Source: Margaritispora aquatica (lineage: Eukaryota; Ascomycota; Leotiomycetes; Helotiales; Discinellaceae). Taken from it: DNA of 64,000 bases. The stretch's first letter is position 1. Each line of letters opens with the position of its first letter. Where the stretch lies: contig VJWN01000010.1 in the NCBI GenBank assembly GCA_007644065.1, positions 62,001 through 126,000 on the forward strand, written 5' to 3'. The position numbers and the translations under genes are program-made. A model generated the notes under the pieces. That model searched no databases, was not told where the DNA came from, and worked only from the letters and a program-made list of their open reading frames with translations. This document shows positions 47,915-59,469 of this stretch, piece after piece.

Positions 47915-48010
47915 TGCAACAACGGCGAATCGAACGCCGACCTCCACCTGTCAAATCTCTTGTTGAAGAGACCTGGAAGGGTGGAATCCTGACCATTGGA
48001 CCATTGAAGC
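47915..48010 (-). tRNA. tRNA-Gly(UCC) with a 24-nt intron
   Basis: Read on the minus strand, a full cloverleaf is seen. Internal A box TGGTCCAATGG and B box GTTCGATTC are good. The D-arm GTCC/GGAT, anticodon stem CCACC/GGTGG and T-stem CGGCG/CGCCG all pair. The anticodon loop begins CT-TCC-A, the loop start of fungal tRNA-Gly(UCC). It is interrupted after position 37 by 24 nt (47950-47973) that form their own 6-bp hairpin TCTCTT/AAGAGA. Mature length would be 72 nt. The acceptor stem GCTTCAA/TTGTTGC has two T-T mismatches (positions 3-70 and 4-69), so the gene may be weak or decaying. A Pol III T5 terminator follows. Anticodon and arms are seen directly; activity is inferred. Confidence 0.8.
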
Positions 48011-49014
48011 TAGGTTGTTGTTCACGCTTTGTGATTGGATGAGCTCTATTTGGGACTGTGAGTATATCAAAGCCTTAGAGGTCTGCCTCGACGTATTTTA
48101 TGCTAGTTATTTTGCTAATAATGGAGTTCATCATAGCTTGATGCACCCGGTTGCATCAAGGTAAGGCCGTTTGAATTACCAGGAATTCCCCTGAACTCAG
48201 GCTGTATTTTTGTTGTGTGCTTTGTATTCCATTCTTATAGAAACATTCTTGACACAGCTGATGGTAGCTTTTCGTTGGCATGTGTGTTCAGTGAAAGTGT
48301 TCTAAAACGGACTACTAACACCTCCACACTCCTCTCCTTCGAACCCCTTCGCTGTATCAGCTCCAAATATATTCAATCGGTTCTATCTAGACTAGACTGC
48401 TTCCTTTGAAGCTCCTCGGCTTATGATCAAACTCATCTCCGATTATATGCTTTGGTGCTGAGTCTTGACCTAGCCAATCACCTCCTAGAATACCATAGCT
48501 AGCTAATCTCTGCTTTCTGAGCATTGATTTTCTGCGCAGTCAAGTGATCCTTAACTTTCTAATAAAGCCTTGTTGACTTATGATCTTCTTCTAGCAGAGG
48601 ATGAGTATGCAACATTTCGCTAGTAGGTCTGAGCCCTCGTCACTCAATGTATTGTGTCACCACAGATCTCAACACTTGTCTTGACTATAGAACGATCCTA
48701 GCTAAAGTCTGTATAACGCATCGATTCCTGATACTTGGCATTTCCTATACAGTCTAATGCATAGATATTGTGTATAGTACCCTTTGACAAACTAACGTGT
48801 TGGAGGTGATTACTTTGGTGAAGACATGACAAACAAATGCATTTGGGTGTTCGGTACTTTGGTACTTCCAATCTTACTTCTACTATAGTCTAATATTTGC
48901 AACTAAGTGGCTGTTCTGAGTTGAGATAGCTAAAAATTCAAACCAACGTGTTGTTACATCATTAAATCTGCCAATGAAAGACAAAGTAAGATCATCTTAA
49001 ATTAAAATACCTGA
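48011..49014. other. Intergenic stretch with a strong hairpin
   Basis: About 1 kb without a recognised gene, rich in CTAG/TAGCTA words. It contains the hairpin at 48137-48160. A 64-codon plus-strand frame at 48215-48409 has no motif. Confidence 0.4.
48137..48160. repeat. Perfect 9-bp hairpin
   Basis: CTTGATGCA (48137-48145) pairs perfectly with TGCATCAAG (48152-48160) across the 6-nt loop CCCGGT. It lies about 130 nt upstream of the tRNA gene on that gene's strand. No function is evident. Confidence 0.6.
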
Positions 49015-50439
49015 CTATGCCGCGCCTCTTGAAAGTGCAGCCCACTGATCTAACATTAGCTTATATATCTTACACACTGCCTCAACCCGTTGTTCCGTGT
49101 TCAAAATGTCAACTGGCCCATATCGATGAACGACCGGGGTATGTGCAGATGATCGAGGAAGATCATTTTGCAACCGATGGAGATACTTGGCTGATACTCG
49201 GCAAGTCACGATGGAAAGCTCCATATTATGAGCAGTCACAAGGAACACCTAATGCTAAGTTAGCTTGGCCATGAATGAAGCGCAGCAACAAGGTACTGAC
49301 ATCGTAGTTGTCTGCAGTCTTTGTGGCGTTCATCGCGTTTGCTCTGCCGAGTAAGTGCGCGACTTCCTGCCCAAATTTCCCCTCTTTACTCATTGTCATC
49401 CTTCGTCGCTTAAGCTGAAATTTCACGAATCAGCAAAAGATTCATGCATATTACGAGACGAAATTTCTACCTCAAGGTCAAGTAACGTGAGACTGTCTTT
49501 TCTATCGCGGTAAAACTGAACATTCAAGTCTGGCTTCGTCCGCGGGAAGTCACCGCATATTGGGACGATGAGATTGTCCACCAAATTCCCCGCCGAAAAC
49601 ATAGCTCCGTGTAAGCGGTTGTGCTCTCCGCAGATTATCTTTAACATGTTCCGAATGACAATATTGACGTCCTCTTCCGGACGATCGCCATCAGTCTCAT
49701 CGTCTTCACTTTCAAAAACCGCGTCTGAGCTTCGAAAGGTTGAATCCGTTTGACTGGAAGACGGGTCGGGAGTTTGAGATTTTGGTATCTCCTCAGATTC
49801 AGCCGCAAGCTTCTTTTGCGGCTTTATCCTAGTGAATGGCCTTGATGGCAAGCTTGGACTTTGCGTCGACGATTCTCGTTTCCTCTTTGCAGTTTGCACT
49901 GGAGAAAGCCCATCATCGTCGTCAGCATCATAGTTTTCTGGAGTTCTAGGAACAATGGCCACACAAGATGTTCTCAAAGGTGTCCTAATTGAGGGGATTG
50001 GGGTGGTCATCTCGGCTGACACTTTTGACTTGGTTGGAGTGCCATGACCAGAGACTGGAGCACAATCTTTCATTTTTTCGACGGACCAAGGACTAGAAGC
50101 TGTCTTGACTGAAGAAGATGGCAGCTTTAGGGTTGAACGAGTCCCCCTTCTTTGAGGCGTATTTTGCAACCTTCGCAACCGAGGAAGCATATCGGCAAGC
50201 TCCTCATAGAAATGACTAGTACCGTCAGGGAGCTTTTCGATCACCCTCCACTCATTCTCGTCTACTCCGAAGCAGACCCGTAATTTGCCAAGGACAGTCT
50301 CATTCTTGGACGTGATCTCGTGTCCACAGGAGAAGTCAGCAAATTCATGAATTTCAGGTTGAAGCGAGAACTTGAGGGCATCCAACTGAGTCTTACCCCA
50401 CTTCGAACCGCTGGGGAAATTTAGGGCTGCTGATGACAT
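49015..50439 (-). CDS. Orphan protein with a PD-(D/E)XK nuclease-like core
   Basis: Three exons join in phase: 50439-49471, 49414-49301 and 49248-49015, giving 438 residues. Introns are 56 nt (GTAGAA...TTTCAG) and 52 nt (GTCAGT, GCTAAC branch, ATTAG). Residues 1-90 form a folded-looking N-terminal part (WGKTQLDALKFSLQPEIHEF). About 90-245 is a Ser/Thr/Pro/Lys-rich linker with a KRKR nuclear signal. The C-terminal domain begins EDVNIVIRNMLKIICGEHNR and contains TKPDLNVQF, then a hydrophobic strand LTLLDLELKRR, then helix GKFGQEVAHLLGRA and strand VFLVTAHNMELSIVTC. PD followed about 20 residues later by E-x-K on a strand is the PD-(D/E)XK arrangement. The E-x-K is completed only when intron 1 is removed. 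Nuclease function is inference; a binding-only relative is possible. Confidence 0.6.
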
Positions 50440-50792
50440 TCTGGATGGAAATGCAGAATCAGAGCCGTCGATTCATGTGTATACGTGATGCACACAATCA
50501 TTCAGTCAATTTATTTTCCGAGATATCACAAGTGATGTCTGATAGGTAGGTAGCAGTGGCGGGGTAGCGAGGGGGAAGGGTTCGGGTAGCGGTTCGGGTC
50601 GACATCGGCAGTTTATTTCTAGCCGAGTGTTTATACTCATTGTTATGATTTTGGTTGCTATATCAACAAATCGCGTTCCCAGCTGGTTTCGTGATCACCC
50701 CACAACGATCGCGTCATAATCAATTCGCATCTGATTCTTAGATATATTGATTCTCAGCAGTATCGGATTCATCAACAAATTTGTGTTCAATC
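50440..50792. promoter_or_regulatory. Shared divergent promoter region
   Basis: A 353-nt spacer between the start codons of the two orphan genes. It contains a GGTAGCGGTTCGGG-type direct repeat: GGGTTCGGGTAGCGGTTCGGGTC (50577-50599), two GGTTCGGGT units 14 nt apart. The short distance allows common regulation of both genes. Confidence 0.45.
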
Positions 50793-51453
50793 ATGCGGCG
50801 ACCATATCATCTCCCTCTTGAAGAGCTTGTAAAGCTCATGGGGATGGACGATTCCCAATGGGCGTCTGCTGGCTGTCTCTCGGACTTGCTGCATACACTA
50901 CACGAACAACGCGATGAGGATATTGGCAATAAACGAGGTGGTTATGTATATGCAGCCATTTATATGTACCGTTGGACGTTTGGACCAAAGGAAGAATCAT
51001 ACTATGATTCGAAGCGGAAATCACTGTGGTATCTGGGGCGCAAGGTTGGCTACATATCCTCAAATATAATATAGACACTTACAAAAAGTCTTGTAGGCCC
51101 CCACGGAAGCCGAAGACCCTACGCTTGATGTTCAGCATACTTTCCACATCACCCAAAAGAGCCACCATCTCTCCGTTTACAAAAATTTCAAAGGGCTCCC
51201 CCCAAAGAAGGTCTTCAGATTTGATATGCTACGTCCTGATCATCGTGTTGCCTTTCTGAGTGTGCGACATCATGCTGCAGAAAAATATCCTCCGGTGGAC
51301 AAGTCTGTGCCTCCCAAACATCGAGATCTGCTTCGTGTGCAGTATTCACCTAAGGGCAATCGATCACGGAAACGAATCTTGCTGCGGAGAAGTAGTGCCT
51401 TAGCTGGCAAGCCGCAAACAATCGAGGAGGGGCACATAATCAGCGATGGATGA
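50793..51453 (+). CDS. Orphan protein of unknown function, divergent partner
   Basis: Two exons, 50793-51044 and 51097-51453, join in phase (AAG then GCC) to give 202 residues; the donor GTTGGC is weak, the acceptor TTGTAG good. The N-terminal half has an amphipathic helix (LPLEELVKLMGMDDSQW) and aromatic-rich segments (GGYVYAAIYMYRWTFG). The C-terminal half has paired strands (HITQKSHHLSVYKNF, KVFRFDMLRPDHRVAFLSV) and ends in a basic run (PKGNRSRKRILLRR) that could bind nucleic acid or act as a nuclear signal. No signal peptide or membrane helix. I recognise no family. It starts 353 nt from the nuclease-like gene in the opposite direction; a functional link is speculation. Confidence 0.55.
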
Positions 51454-52360
51454 AAGAATCATTCCAAAACGATTCCATGAACCCCGCAGATGAAAATGGT
51501 CTGCAATCATGATACATCTGACTTCACGGACACTATCATTAGCGGAATTCCCATGATAGCAAATGGCAAGCATTCCATCATTTGGGCGATGCATCTCCAG
51601 GACTGATCGCAATATGATTGCCACAATACCCCGATGGCTTCTCAATACCTTACGGCTCCGAGTCGACGTTGTATGGAATATGTGAAATGACTTCATGAGC
51701 CACATAAGGAGCTGAGCAGATCTATGACCTTGACTTACGATATTGGTGGGGATTGATGGCTCAGAACGAAGACTAGCACGAGATGGTTTAGCTATGGCTA
51801 CGCCCGGAAGATTAATGCGATTGCGTACTTCGCATCGAACGTATATTTCACACGAAGCATTCTTTGATCCAAAGGATTGATGATCGGACTTCTGTCGTGT
51901 GGATGAGGTCGTTCGATGCCGTTGGATGCCGTTGAGCTCGTTCAATAGTGGCTAGGAGGATAATACAATACATGCGGTCATAAGGAGACAGCAAGAGTCC
52001 CATAGTTGAAAGATGATACCGTTCCTTGCTTCACTCCATTAGTCAATGTCCCTGCACAAGTAGACGGGATTGAGTCAGAATGAAGTTACTGTTCCTCTTT
52101 CCGTCCAAGATCGGCCGAACAAGTTGAAAAAGTACCCCATTACCCCACCTTTCAGAGCTGCCCAACTACCCCACCATCCGCTTACAACTCCCTTACTATC
52201 AATCATGTTAGTACCTGCAAGCTCATCGTCATGAGAACTCCTAAGTGCGGAGAATGGAAAAGTCAAACCACTTGGCAGTTGTATTCGGGCCGGCTTTATA
52301 ATATTTATGAAAGCGACATGTTTCCCACCATGAGCATGAGATCAGTGAGCAATCACAAAA
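51454..52360. other. Spacer before the carboxylesterase, one long antisense frame
   Basis: About 900 nt. A 181-codon frame on the minus strand (51945-51400) is open and overlaps the 3' end of the preceding gene; it is rich in Arg, Ser and Leu without motifs and I do not call it a gene. Near the right end are three TACCCCA elements and a TATA-like TTTATAATATTTAT about 60 nt upstream of the carboxylesterase start. Confidence 0.35.
52133..52174 (+). promoter_or_regulatory. Three TACCCCA elements upstream of the carboxylesterase
   Basis: TACCCCA occurs at 52133-52139, 52141-52147 and 52167-52173, about 190-230 nt before the start codon. Two of them extend to CCCCAC (52143-52148 and 52169-52174), the minus-strand form of the CreA consensus GTGGGG. 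Paired sites like these are typical of CreA repression; binding is inferred. Confidence 0.4.
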
Positions 52361-54093
<1,733 letters not shown>

Positions 54094-54706
54094 TGTTTTG
54101 TAAATAAGTAGGTATGGTAGTATGGGGGCTATGGTGGTTAGTGGCGAGGTGGTGATATCTCGCTTAGCAGTATTGTGTGCAACAAGCCCAAGGATGATGG
54201 TATCACGTCGTACGATAGGAAGTTTGACAAGTCCGTGGTACCCAATCAGATTTGCTATGAAAAATTAGTAACTGTGACTTATATAGCGATGCGGTCTGGT
54301 CGAGATGGTTATACTGTAGTATATTCAAGTGTCGAAAGTGTTACAAATCAATCATGGGTATGCTCATGCTCATAGGTGGGCTTATTACTAATCCTCCTCC
54401 CCATGCAAATGCAATCTAACCCCGCATTTCTGACAAAATCTCAATCTCACTCCGATGTACTGGTACTTGCACATGCGAGACCATCCCTTCGGACGTATCT
54501 CCAGCTCTTTACTCTGCATCTTGCATCTTGCATCTGAAACCCAACATAGCATTCTCATAACCTCAACATTATTCACTTCAATCGCCTAACATCAACAACA
54601 CAAGTACAATCGACTCACCATAACTCAGCCCACCATACCCCACTCTTTATAAATCTCCCCCCTCATCACCTATCCTCCTCCAACAACAACAATACAATTG
54701 CCCAAA
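54094..54706. other. Spacer between carboxylesterase and acidic protein
   Basis: About 610 nt with the 3' UTR of the esterase and, from about 54590, a CAA/CCTC-rich leader and a TTTATAAATC TATA-like element (about 54646) for the next gene. No other gene is seen. Confidence 0.45.
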
Positions 54707-55495
54707 ATGCCATTCCGTGACCCCTTCGAGGTTCGCTCAATGCGCCAAACCTACGCAATAGCCCACACCGCACGCTGCAAGCTCCAACTCGCCGCCGACC
54801 GCCCCGACCGAGACCTCCGCTTCATCCTGGGCCACGCCTTCACGCTCGATAAGCTGCGTTTGCGCATCGCTGAGATCGAGTATAGTGGCTCTTCTTCTTC
54901 TGGGTCGGACTCAGACTCCGAGTCTGAGCCTGAGATAGCGAATAATCCTGTTTGCACGAATGGACTTGAGCATGGGCATGGAAATGGAGGTGGAGGTATG
55001 AGTGCAAGGCCTATGGAGAGGAGAGTCAGTTTCCAAGGCAATGGACCATTGAGAGTTCCGACTGAGAATGCGGCGGCGAGGAGAAGATCGCCGCCTCCAC
55101 CGCCACCGCAGCTGGTTGAGGAGGACGACGACGACACGGATTCCGATGATGAGGAAGTAGACGACGATGATGATGAAGAAGAGGGTTTGGGACTCCAGCG
55201 CTTTGGATCGGGGAATTCAGGTCCCGTGGCGCCGAAAATCGTAGATGACGATGAGGTGGGCGTGGTGCATGTGGGGGAGGATGGCGTGGAGTTCGAGGGC
55301 GTCAAGTACTCGGCGGAGGAGGTGAGGAGGTTATGTGCGGGACAGGGGGACAGGGGGTTGGTGGATGCGTATAAGAGAGTGGTGGGGTGTCCTTGTCATG
55401 GGGAGAGGGGGCCCGGGGTTGAGAATCTATGGGAAGTGAAGGGGTTGGAAGGTGAGAAGGAGGGGAGGAGGGTCGTTGTTATGCAAGTTGTTTAG
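54707..55495 (+). CDS. Conserved acidic fungal protein of unknown function
   Basis: A 262-residue single-exon gene. The start chosen is ATG 54707 (MPFRDPFEVRSMRQ), right after an A-rich leader. Residues 1-55 look folded and conserved (RQTYAIAHTARCKLQLAADR, then RFILGHAFTLDKLRLRI). The middle is low complexity: a Ser/Asp/Glu run (SSSSGSDSDSESEPE), a Gly-rich patch, a Pro6 run and a long Asp/Glu tract around 140-165. The last 80 residues look folded again, with VEFEGVKYSAEEVRRLCAG, a VGCPCHGE Cys/His patch and a basic-hydrophobic end RRVVVMQVV. Proteins with this N-terminal box occur in other ascomycetes to my knowledge, without known role. The acidic tract suggests binding to basic partners such as histones; that is speculation. 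Confidence 0.72.
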   Translation: MPFRDPFEVRSMRQTYAIAHTARCKLQLAADRPDRDLRFILGHAFTLDKLRLRIAEIEYSGSSSSGSDSDSESEPEIANNPVCTNGLEHGHGNGGGGMSARPMERRVSFQGNGPLRVPTENAAARRRSPPPPPPQLVEEDDDDTDSDDEEVDDDDDEEEGLGLQRFGSGNSGPVAPKIVDDDEVGVVHVGEDGVEFEGVKYSAEEVRRLCAGQGDRGLVDAYKRVVGCPCHGERGPGVENLWEVKGLEGEKEGRRVVVMQVV

Positions 55496-56951
55496 TGGGC
55501 TTGACTTTGTGGTTGGTTGGCGTTATAGTTTGGGATTATTGAAGCTGGCTACCTAGGTTGCAGCATGAAGATACGATTTATGGATTGAATGAAAGTCATG
55601 CATTAGCATTCGTGTGAGATTTTCTCTTTGAACGAATCTAATTGTCTTTGTGCATTTCAGTTGAGAGACGATGATGCTTACAGCAGAATTATTCAAGTCA
55701 ATTCCCGCAAAGAAATTCGGGAGAGACACGAATCTTCATGTACATTTCAAGATAATGTCGCAACACAAAGGTTGCTCTCAATGTTTGTGGCACTCCTAAG
55801 CGAGAGTCTAAGACACCACAAGAACAAATACACACTTTATCAACTCTACGATCCTGGATAAACATGCATGAACTAGAATAACTTTCTCTTGACAGCTCAT
55901 AGTATTGGTGGAGAGGAAAGTTACATCCAATATGAAAAACAGACGGATTAGACCCATCTTTCCCTTCTTCTCAAGGGAGAAAAGTGCACCAATCCGTCTC
56001 TCTCTCAGGAGTGTTCAAACTCAAACTCAAATACTAATAACTTTCAACGACACGCCTGTCGATCCACCTGAAATTTCCAAAGAACTCCCACATAAACAAG
56101 CACAATCACTTCCCCCATTCACCCACATCACGTGAGATACCTCATGTCCTTTCTAGCTTCTCATGGACCTGGATGCGTACCTATAAAGCGGCAATTTATA
56201 CCACTCAACGAGTGGCATGCGGTGCAGGAACAACGGAAGTAACCCTGCTAGGCTGAGTGGCTGGATGAGAGAATTGATATGTGGGGAAGGAAAAGGGAGG
56301 TGTATGAGGGGCAGTGTGTATAATGCAAAGGAAAGTTTAGTGCGTGATTTGCAACGATACTGAATGAAATCTGCTTGGTCTGCTATTGGTGCTAGTGGTG
56401 GCAGTATGGTTGGAAAAGATGTTGGGAGTTGACAGCAGCAGTTAAGGTGCTGAGTGAATGATAGTGGAGACGGCGAAGATGGGGAGCTGGATGGTGAGTT
56501 CACTGGGATAAAGTGTTAGAAGATGAATTTACGAAGAGGAAGATGGTCTTTTGAATTGTTTAATTAATTTGAAGTCATACGATTGTGAAGATACTAGCTG
56601 TGTTTCATTCATAGCGTGCTCTGGATGCCTTTATGAGTAATGGGCACTTGCGGCTTGTAGAAGGACCTCAAAGGGCCCCCCATGGAAAACAGCAACAATT
56701 GGAATTAATAAAACACAAGAGAGGAAGACAAATGATTATCAAATTTATAGATTCATCTTAATCCTTTGCTAATCAAAACAGAGGCCTTTCATGTCCGAAT
56801 ATTCTCAAGCAAAGCTCGGATGCGCCATGCTTTAGGCCAAGACTCTCAGTCAAGAGATCTCAGTAATGATAACCCCCTCGGTCCCAACCACCTGTCCTGT
56901 GTATCCCATTCTACCCATGCCCAAAACATGATATCCCAAACAATGTCAAAT
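55496..56951. other. Intergenic stretch, no gene called
   Basis: About 1.45 kb between the acidic protein and the 3' end of the GPI-protein gene. A minus-strand 116-codon frame at 56153-56503, rich in Pro, Ser and Leu, lacks motifs. An imperfect palindrome GATTAGACCCATC...GATGGG-like element is not convincing. No gene is called. Confidence 0.4.
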
Positions 56952-57694
56952 CTACAACATAAACATGCCCAGAGCAACAAGAACCATGGTCGAGACCATT
57001 CCAGTCTGAGCATTCAACATGCTAGAACCGCTGGTAGTGGTGCTTGAGCTGGAAGCAGAAGCAGCACTGGAATCAGCCGAAGCAGCTGCCTTGGAAGTAT
57101 CTATGAATCGTTAGCTGTGTTCTTCCAAGGTGGAACTGTCAAAAACTTACCAGAAGAGGTAGTGCCATTAGCCTTAGCAGCTTTAGCAGCCACCTTCGCA
57201 GCCTTAATGGAAGCACATGCATCAGTCAAAGTAGTATTGCTGGTCATCGTAGCAAGCTTGACACTAGCAGCCGATGCCTTAGCCTCATATGCTGCGATCT
57301 TGGTGGCGTTGTTCTTAGTCTTCTCCGCCAGCTTAGTGGTGTTCGCAGCAAGATCAACCATCTTCGTAAGCTTGGTGATTGTCTCGCAATCATCCTCGGT
57401 ATCCTCAGCAGCGAAGATGACCGCGCAGGTGGAGACGAGAGTGGTGTTGCTCTGCATGGTTGCTAGCTCAGTTGCAGCCGTGGAGGCTTTGGCTTGGAAC
57501 TCGGCGATCTTGGTTGCGTTGTTCTTGGTCTTCTCGGCGAGCTTTGTTGCATTGGCAGCGATGCTAACTGTTTTCTCGAGCTTGGCCATGTCATTGCAGA
57601 GAGACTTGTCAGTGACAGCCTTGGTGGTCTTGTTGCCCTTTGCGACAACGGCGGTGCTGAGGAGCAGGGTAAGGAAGATGTTGGAGAATTGCAT
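56952..57694 (-). CDS. GPI-anchored cell-surface protein with internal 70-residue duplication
   Basis: Predicted wall or membrane protein of 230 residues from two exons, 57694-57151 and 57100-56952 (50-nt intron). A signal peptide covers about residues 1-18 (FLTLLLSTAVVA). Two repeats follow with an exact 70-residue period: Cys33/Cys103, core KLAEKTKNNATKIA at 51-64 and 121-134, and Cys90/Cys160. Each repeat has two Cys and is Ala/Thr/Lys-rich, likely helical, with repeated N-x-T sequons. A Lys/Ala run and a Ser/Thr-rich stalk follow. The C-terminus is a GPI signal: small residues (SGSSMLNAQ) before a hydrophobic tail (VSTMVLVALGMFML). A GATATAAGG TATA-like element lies about 175 nt upstream. 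The fold resembles fungal hydrophobic-surface-binding or cell-wall galactomannoprotein types, but I cannot assign a family firmly. Confidence 0.85.
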
Positions 57695-59469
57695 GGTGGC
57701 TGTTGATTTGGTTGTTGGGAGGTAGTTGAGACTGAAAGTTTTGATGAGATGAAGGAGAAAAATGAAGTAAAACGGACCGGCCGAAGAGTGAAGAATGTAA
57801 TGTACTGAGAAGAAGATGAGAATGATGATGTTGAGATGCCCAGAGAAAGACGATACAAAGACTTCCTTATATCCTCTTAAACCCTCGTAGTGACAGCTCA
57901 CGTACCAAGTCTCAGAACTCAATCGATCGTCACCATCTGGTCTTGAAGCCGCGGCCAAGCATGTCAAAATGTCGATGGCGTTTGGGACGACGTGGTGTTT
58001 GAAGTGAGGGAGCAGTTCGAACGTTTGTTCAACCTCCTGGTGTCACGTTTTGGTGATATAAAAAGATTTTCTTGATATGCAGACGCGAACAAGCGCGGTT
58101 TTCGTGGTTGAAGTTGCCATTTTCAGACTTTTTGCTCGTCTGAAGGTTAAATGTCACGTATGATTCTCAATATGCTTAGCAGAAGCGCGTTATAGCTTGC
58201 ATGTTTGTCGCGCTGATCATACCATTTGCAGCAAGGAACTCCCTCTCTGTTTCGTAGCGAAACACCTGCTGGTTGTGCTGGTCAATCAGGATACTTAAGT
58301 GTTTCTCGAAATATTTGACGATTGGATGTCCGCTTGGGTTGGTAGGTAGGTGGATAGACCATGCTTCAAACGGTGGCTGTAAGAAATTCTCCTAATGTGG
58401 GGTTGAGAGCTTGCTGACGACGATTCGGCACTTGTGTTTCATCCTGTCCACAGATACATTGGATCTTTTGACACCACTCTTTTCTTGAGACTTGATGCCT
58501 TTGATAAGTTGATTGGGTTTTGCTTCTTGGTCTGATGTCTGCTTTTTGTAGAGACGTTGCAGATGCGTGTACAAAGGTGTGCAATACCGGTGGCGAAAGT
58601 ATACAGCCATCTCGATGAAAGCCCAGATGCGATCAGATAAAACCTAGCTCCCGGCTTCACGCCGCGCAAGTAGGATCCACAGATGATCCATAGATGAGGA
58701 ATTCTGAAACACGAGCAGATTGAAGAAGCTGAGGTCTTTGCGAGTGATACTTGAGTCAGTCTGGCTGGAGTTGCTAGGAAGGCATTCGTCATGAAATATT
58801 GACTAATCGTGATAGTCAATCACGCTGCAATCCAAATCAACGCGATTACCATGCTGATTATCAGAAACAATTATGTTTCTTTAGGCTGTTTATAAAATCT
58901 TTGGATCAGATACCCGACTCGGAGAAAAGAAACGCCTCCCGCCCCTTATTCGGTAACGATCCTCGGCTAACCTCATTCGGTACACGGCTTCGGTTCCGAA
59001 CTGAAGTTCATCCCATGCTTGGGCCAATATCTGATACCTGTCACCTCAACTTTCAAATGAAATTTCGAACATCTCGTTGCCTTTATATGAATTTCAAAGG
59101 TCTTGCTCCCCATATAGAATCTAAAGCCAATTGGATGCTATGTTTTGATGTGATGTGGAAACCCGAGTTCCGAAATGGAAGTAAATCTTTTATACTTCCC
59201 CGCAAAAATAGATTGAGATCCCCATTTTCACTTCTCCTGCAATCTCCAACCTCATGGAGTGGATTTCAACTTGTTTATCTGATGGAAATAAGCCTAGCCA
59301 AGGAGCAAACAAGCACAGCCAAGATGACGACAAGCTTCCTCAATCACTTTCGCGAAGTCTTATATAGGCTCGCCAAGCAGCCAAGCCATCTCTTCTCTCC
59401 TCAGAGTTCATTTCCAGTATACACATTCATTCATTGATTTCACATTCATTACGTTATATGCTGGCCATA
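57695..59469. other. Divergent spacer with a 212-codon open frame
   Basis: About 1.8 kb between two genes for surface/secreted proteins. A plus-strand frame at 58799-59437 stays open for 212 codons but has no motif and overlaps the TATA box and leader of the polygalacturonase, so it is not called. The right end contains a CreA-type CCCCGC (59198-59203). The left part carries the promoter of the GPI-protein gene. Confidence 0.4.
59361..59366 (+). promoter_or_regulatory. TATA box of the polygalacturonase gene
   Basis: TATATA in context CTTATATAGGCT lies 104 nt upstream of the start codon, followed by a CT-rich leader (TCTCTTCTCTCCTC), the usual core-promoter layout of strongly inducible fungal genes. 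Confidence 0.6.

Noticed and set aside
56153..56503. 116-codon Pro/Ser/Leu-rich minus-strand frame
   Set aside because: Low complexity, no motif, no flanking splice or promoter signals.
57117..57725. 202-codon plus-strand hydrophobic frame
   Set aside because: Antisense shadow of the Ala/Thr-rich GPI protein; Ala codons read backwards give Ser, Ala and Gly codons and hence long open frames.
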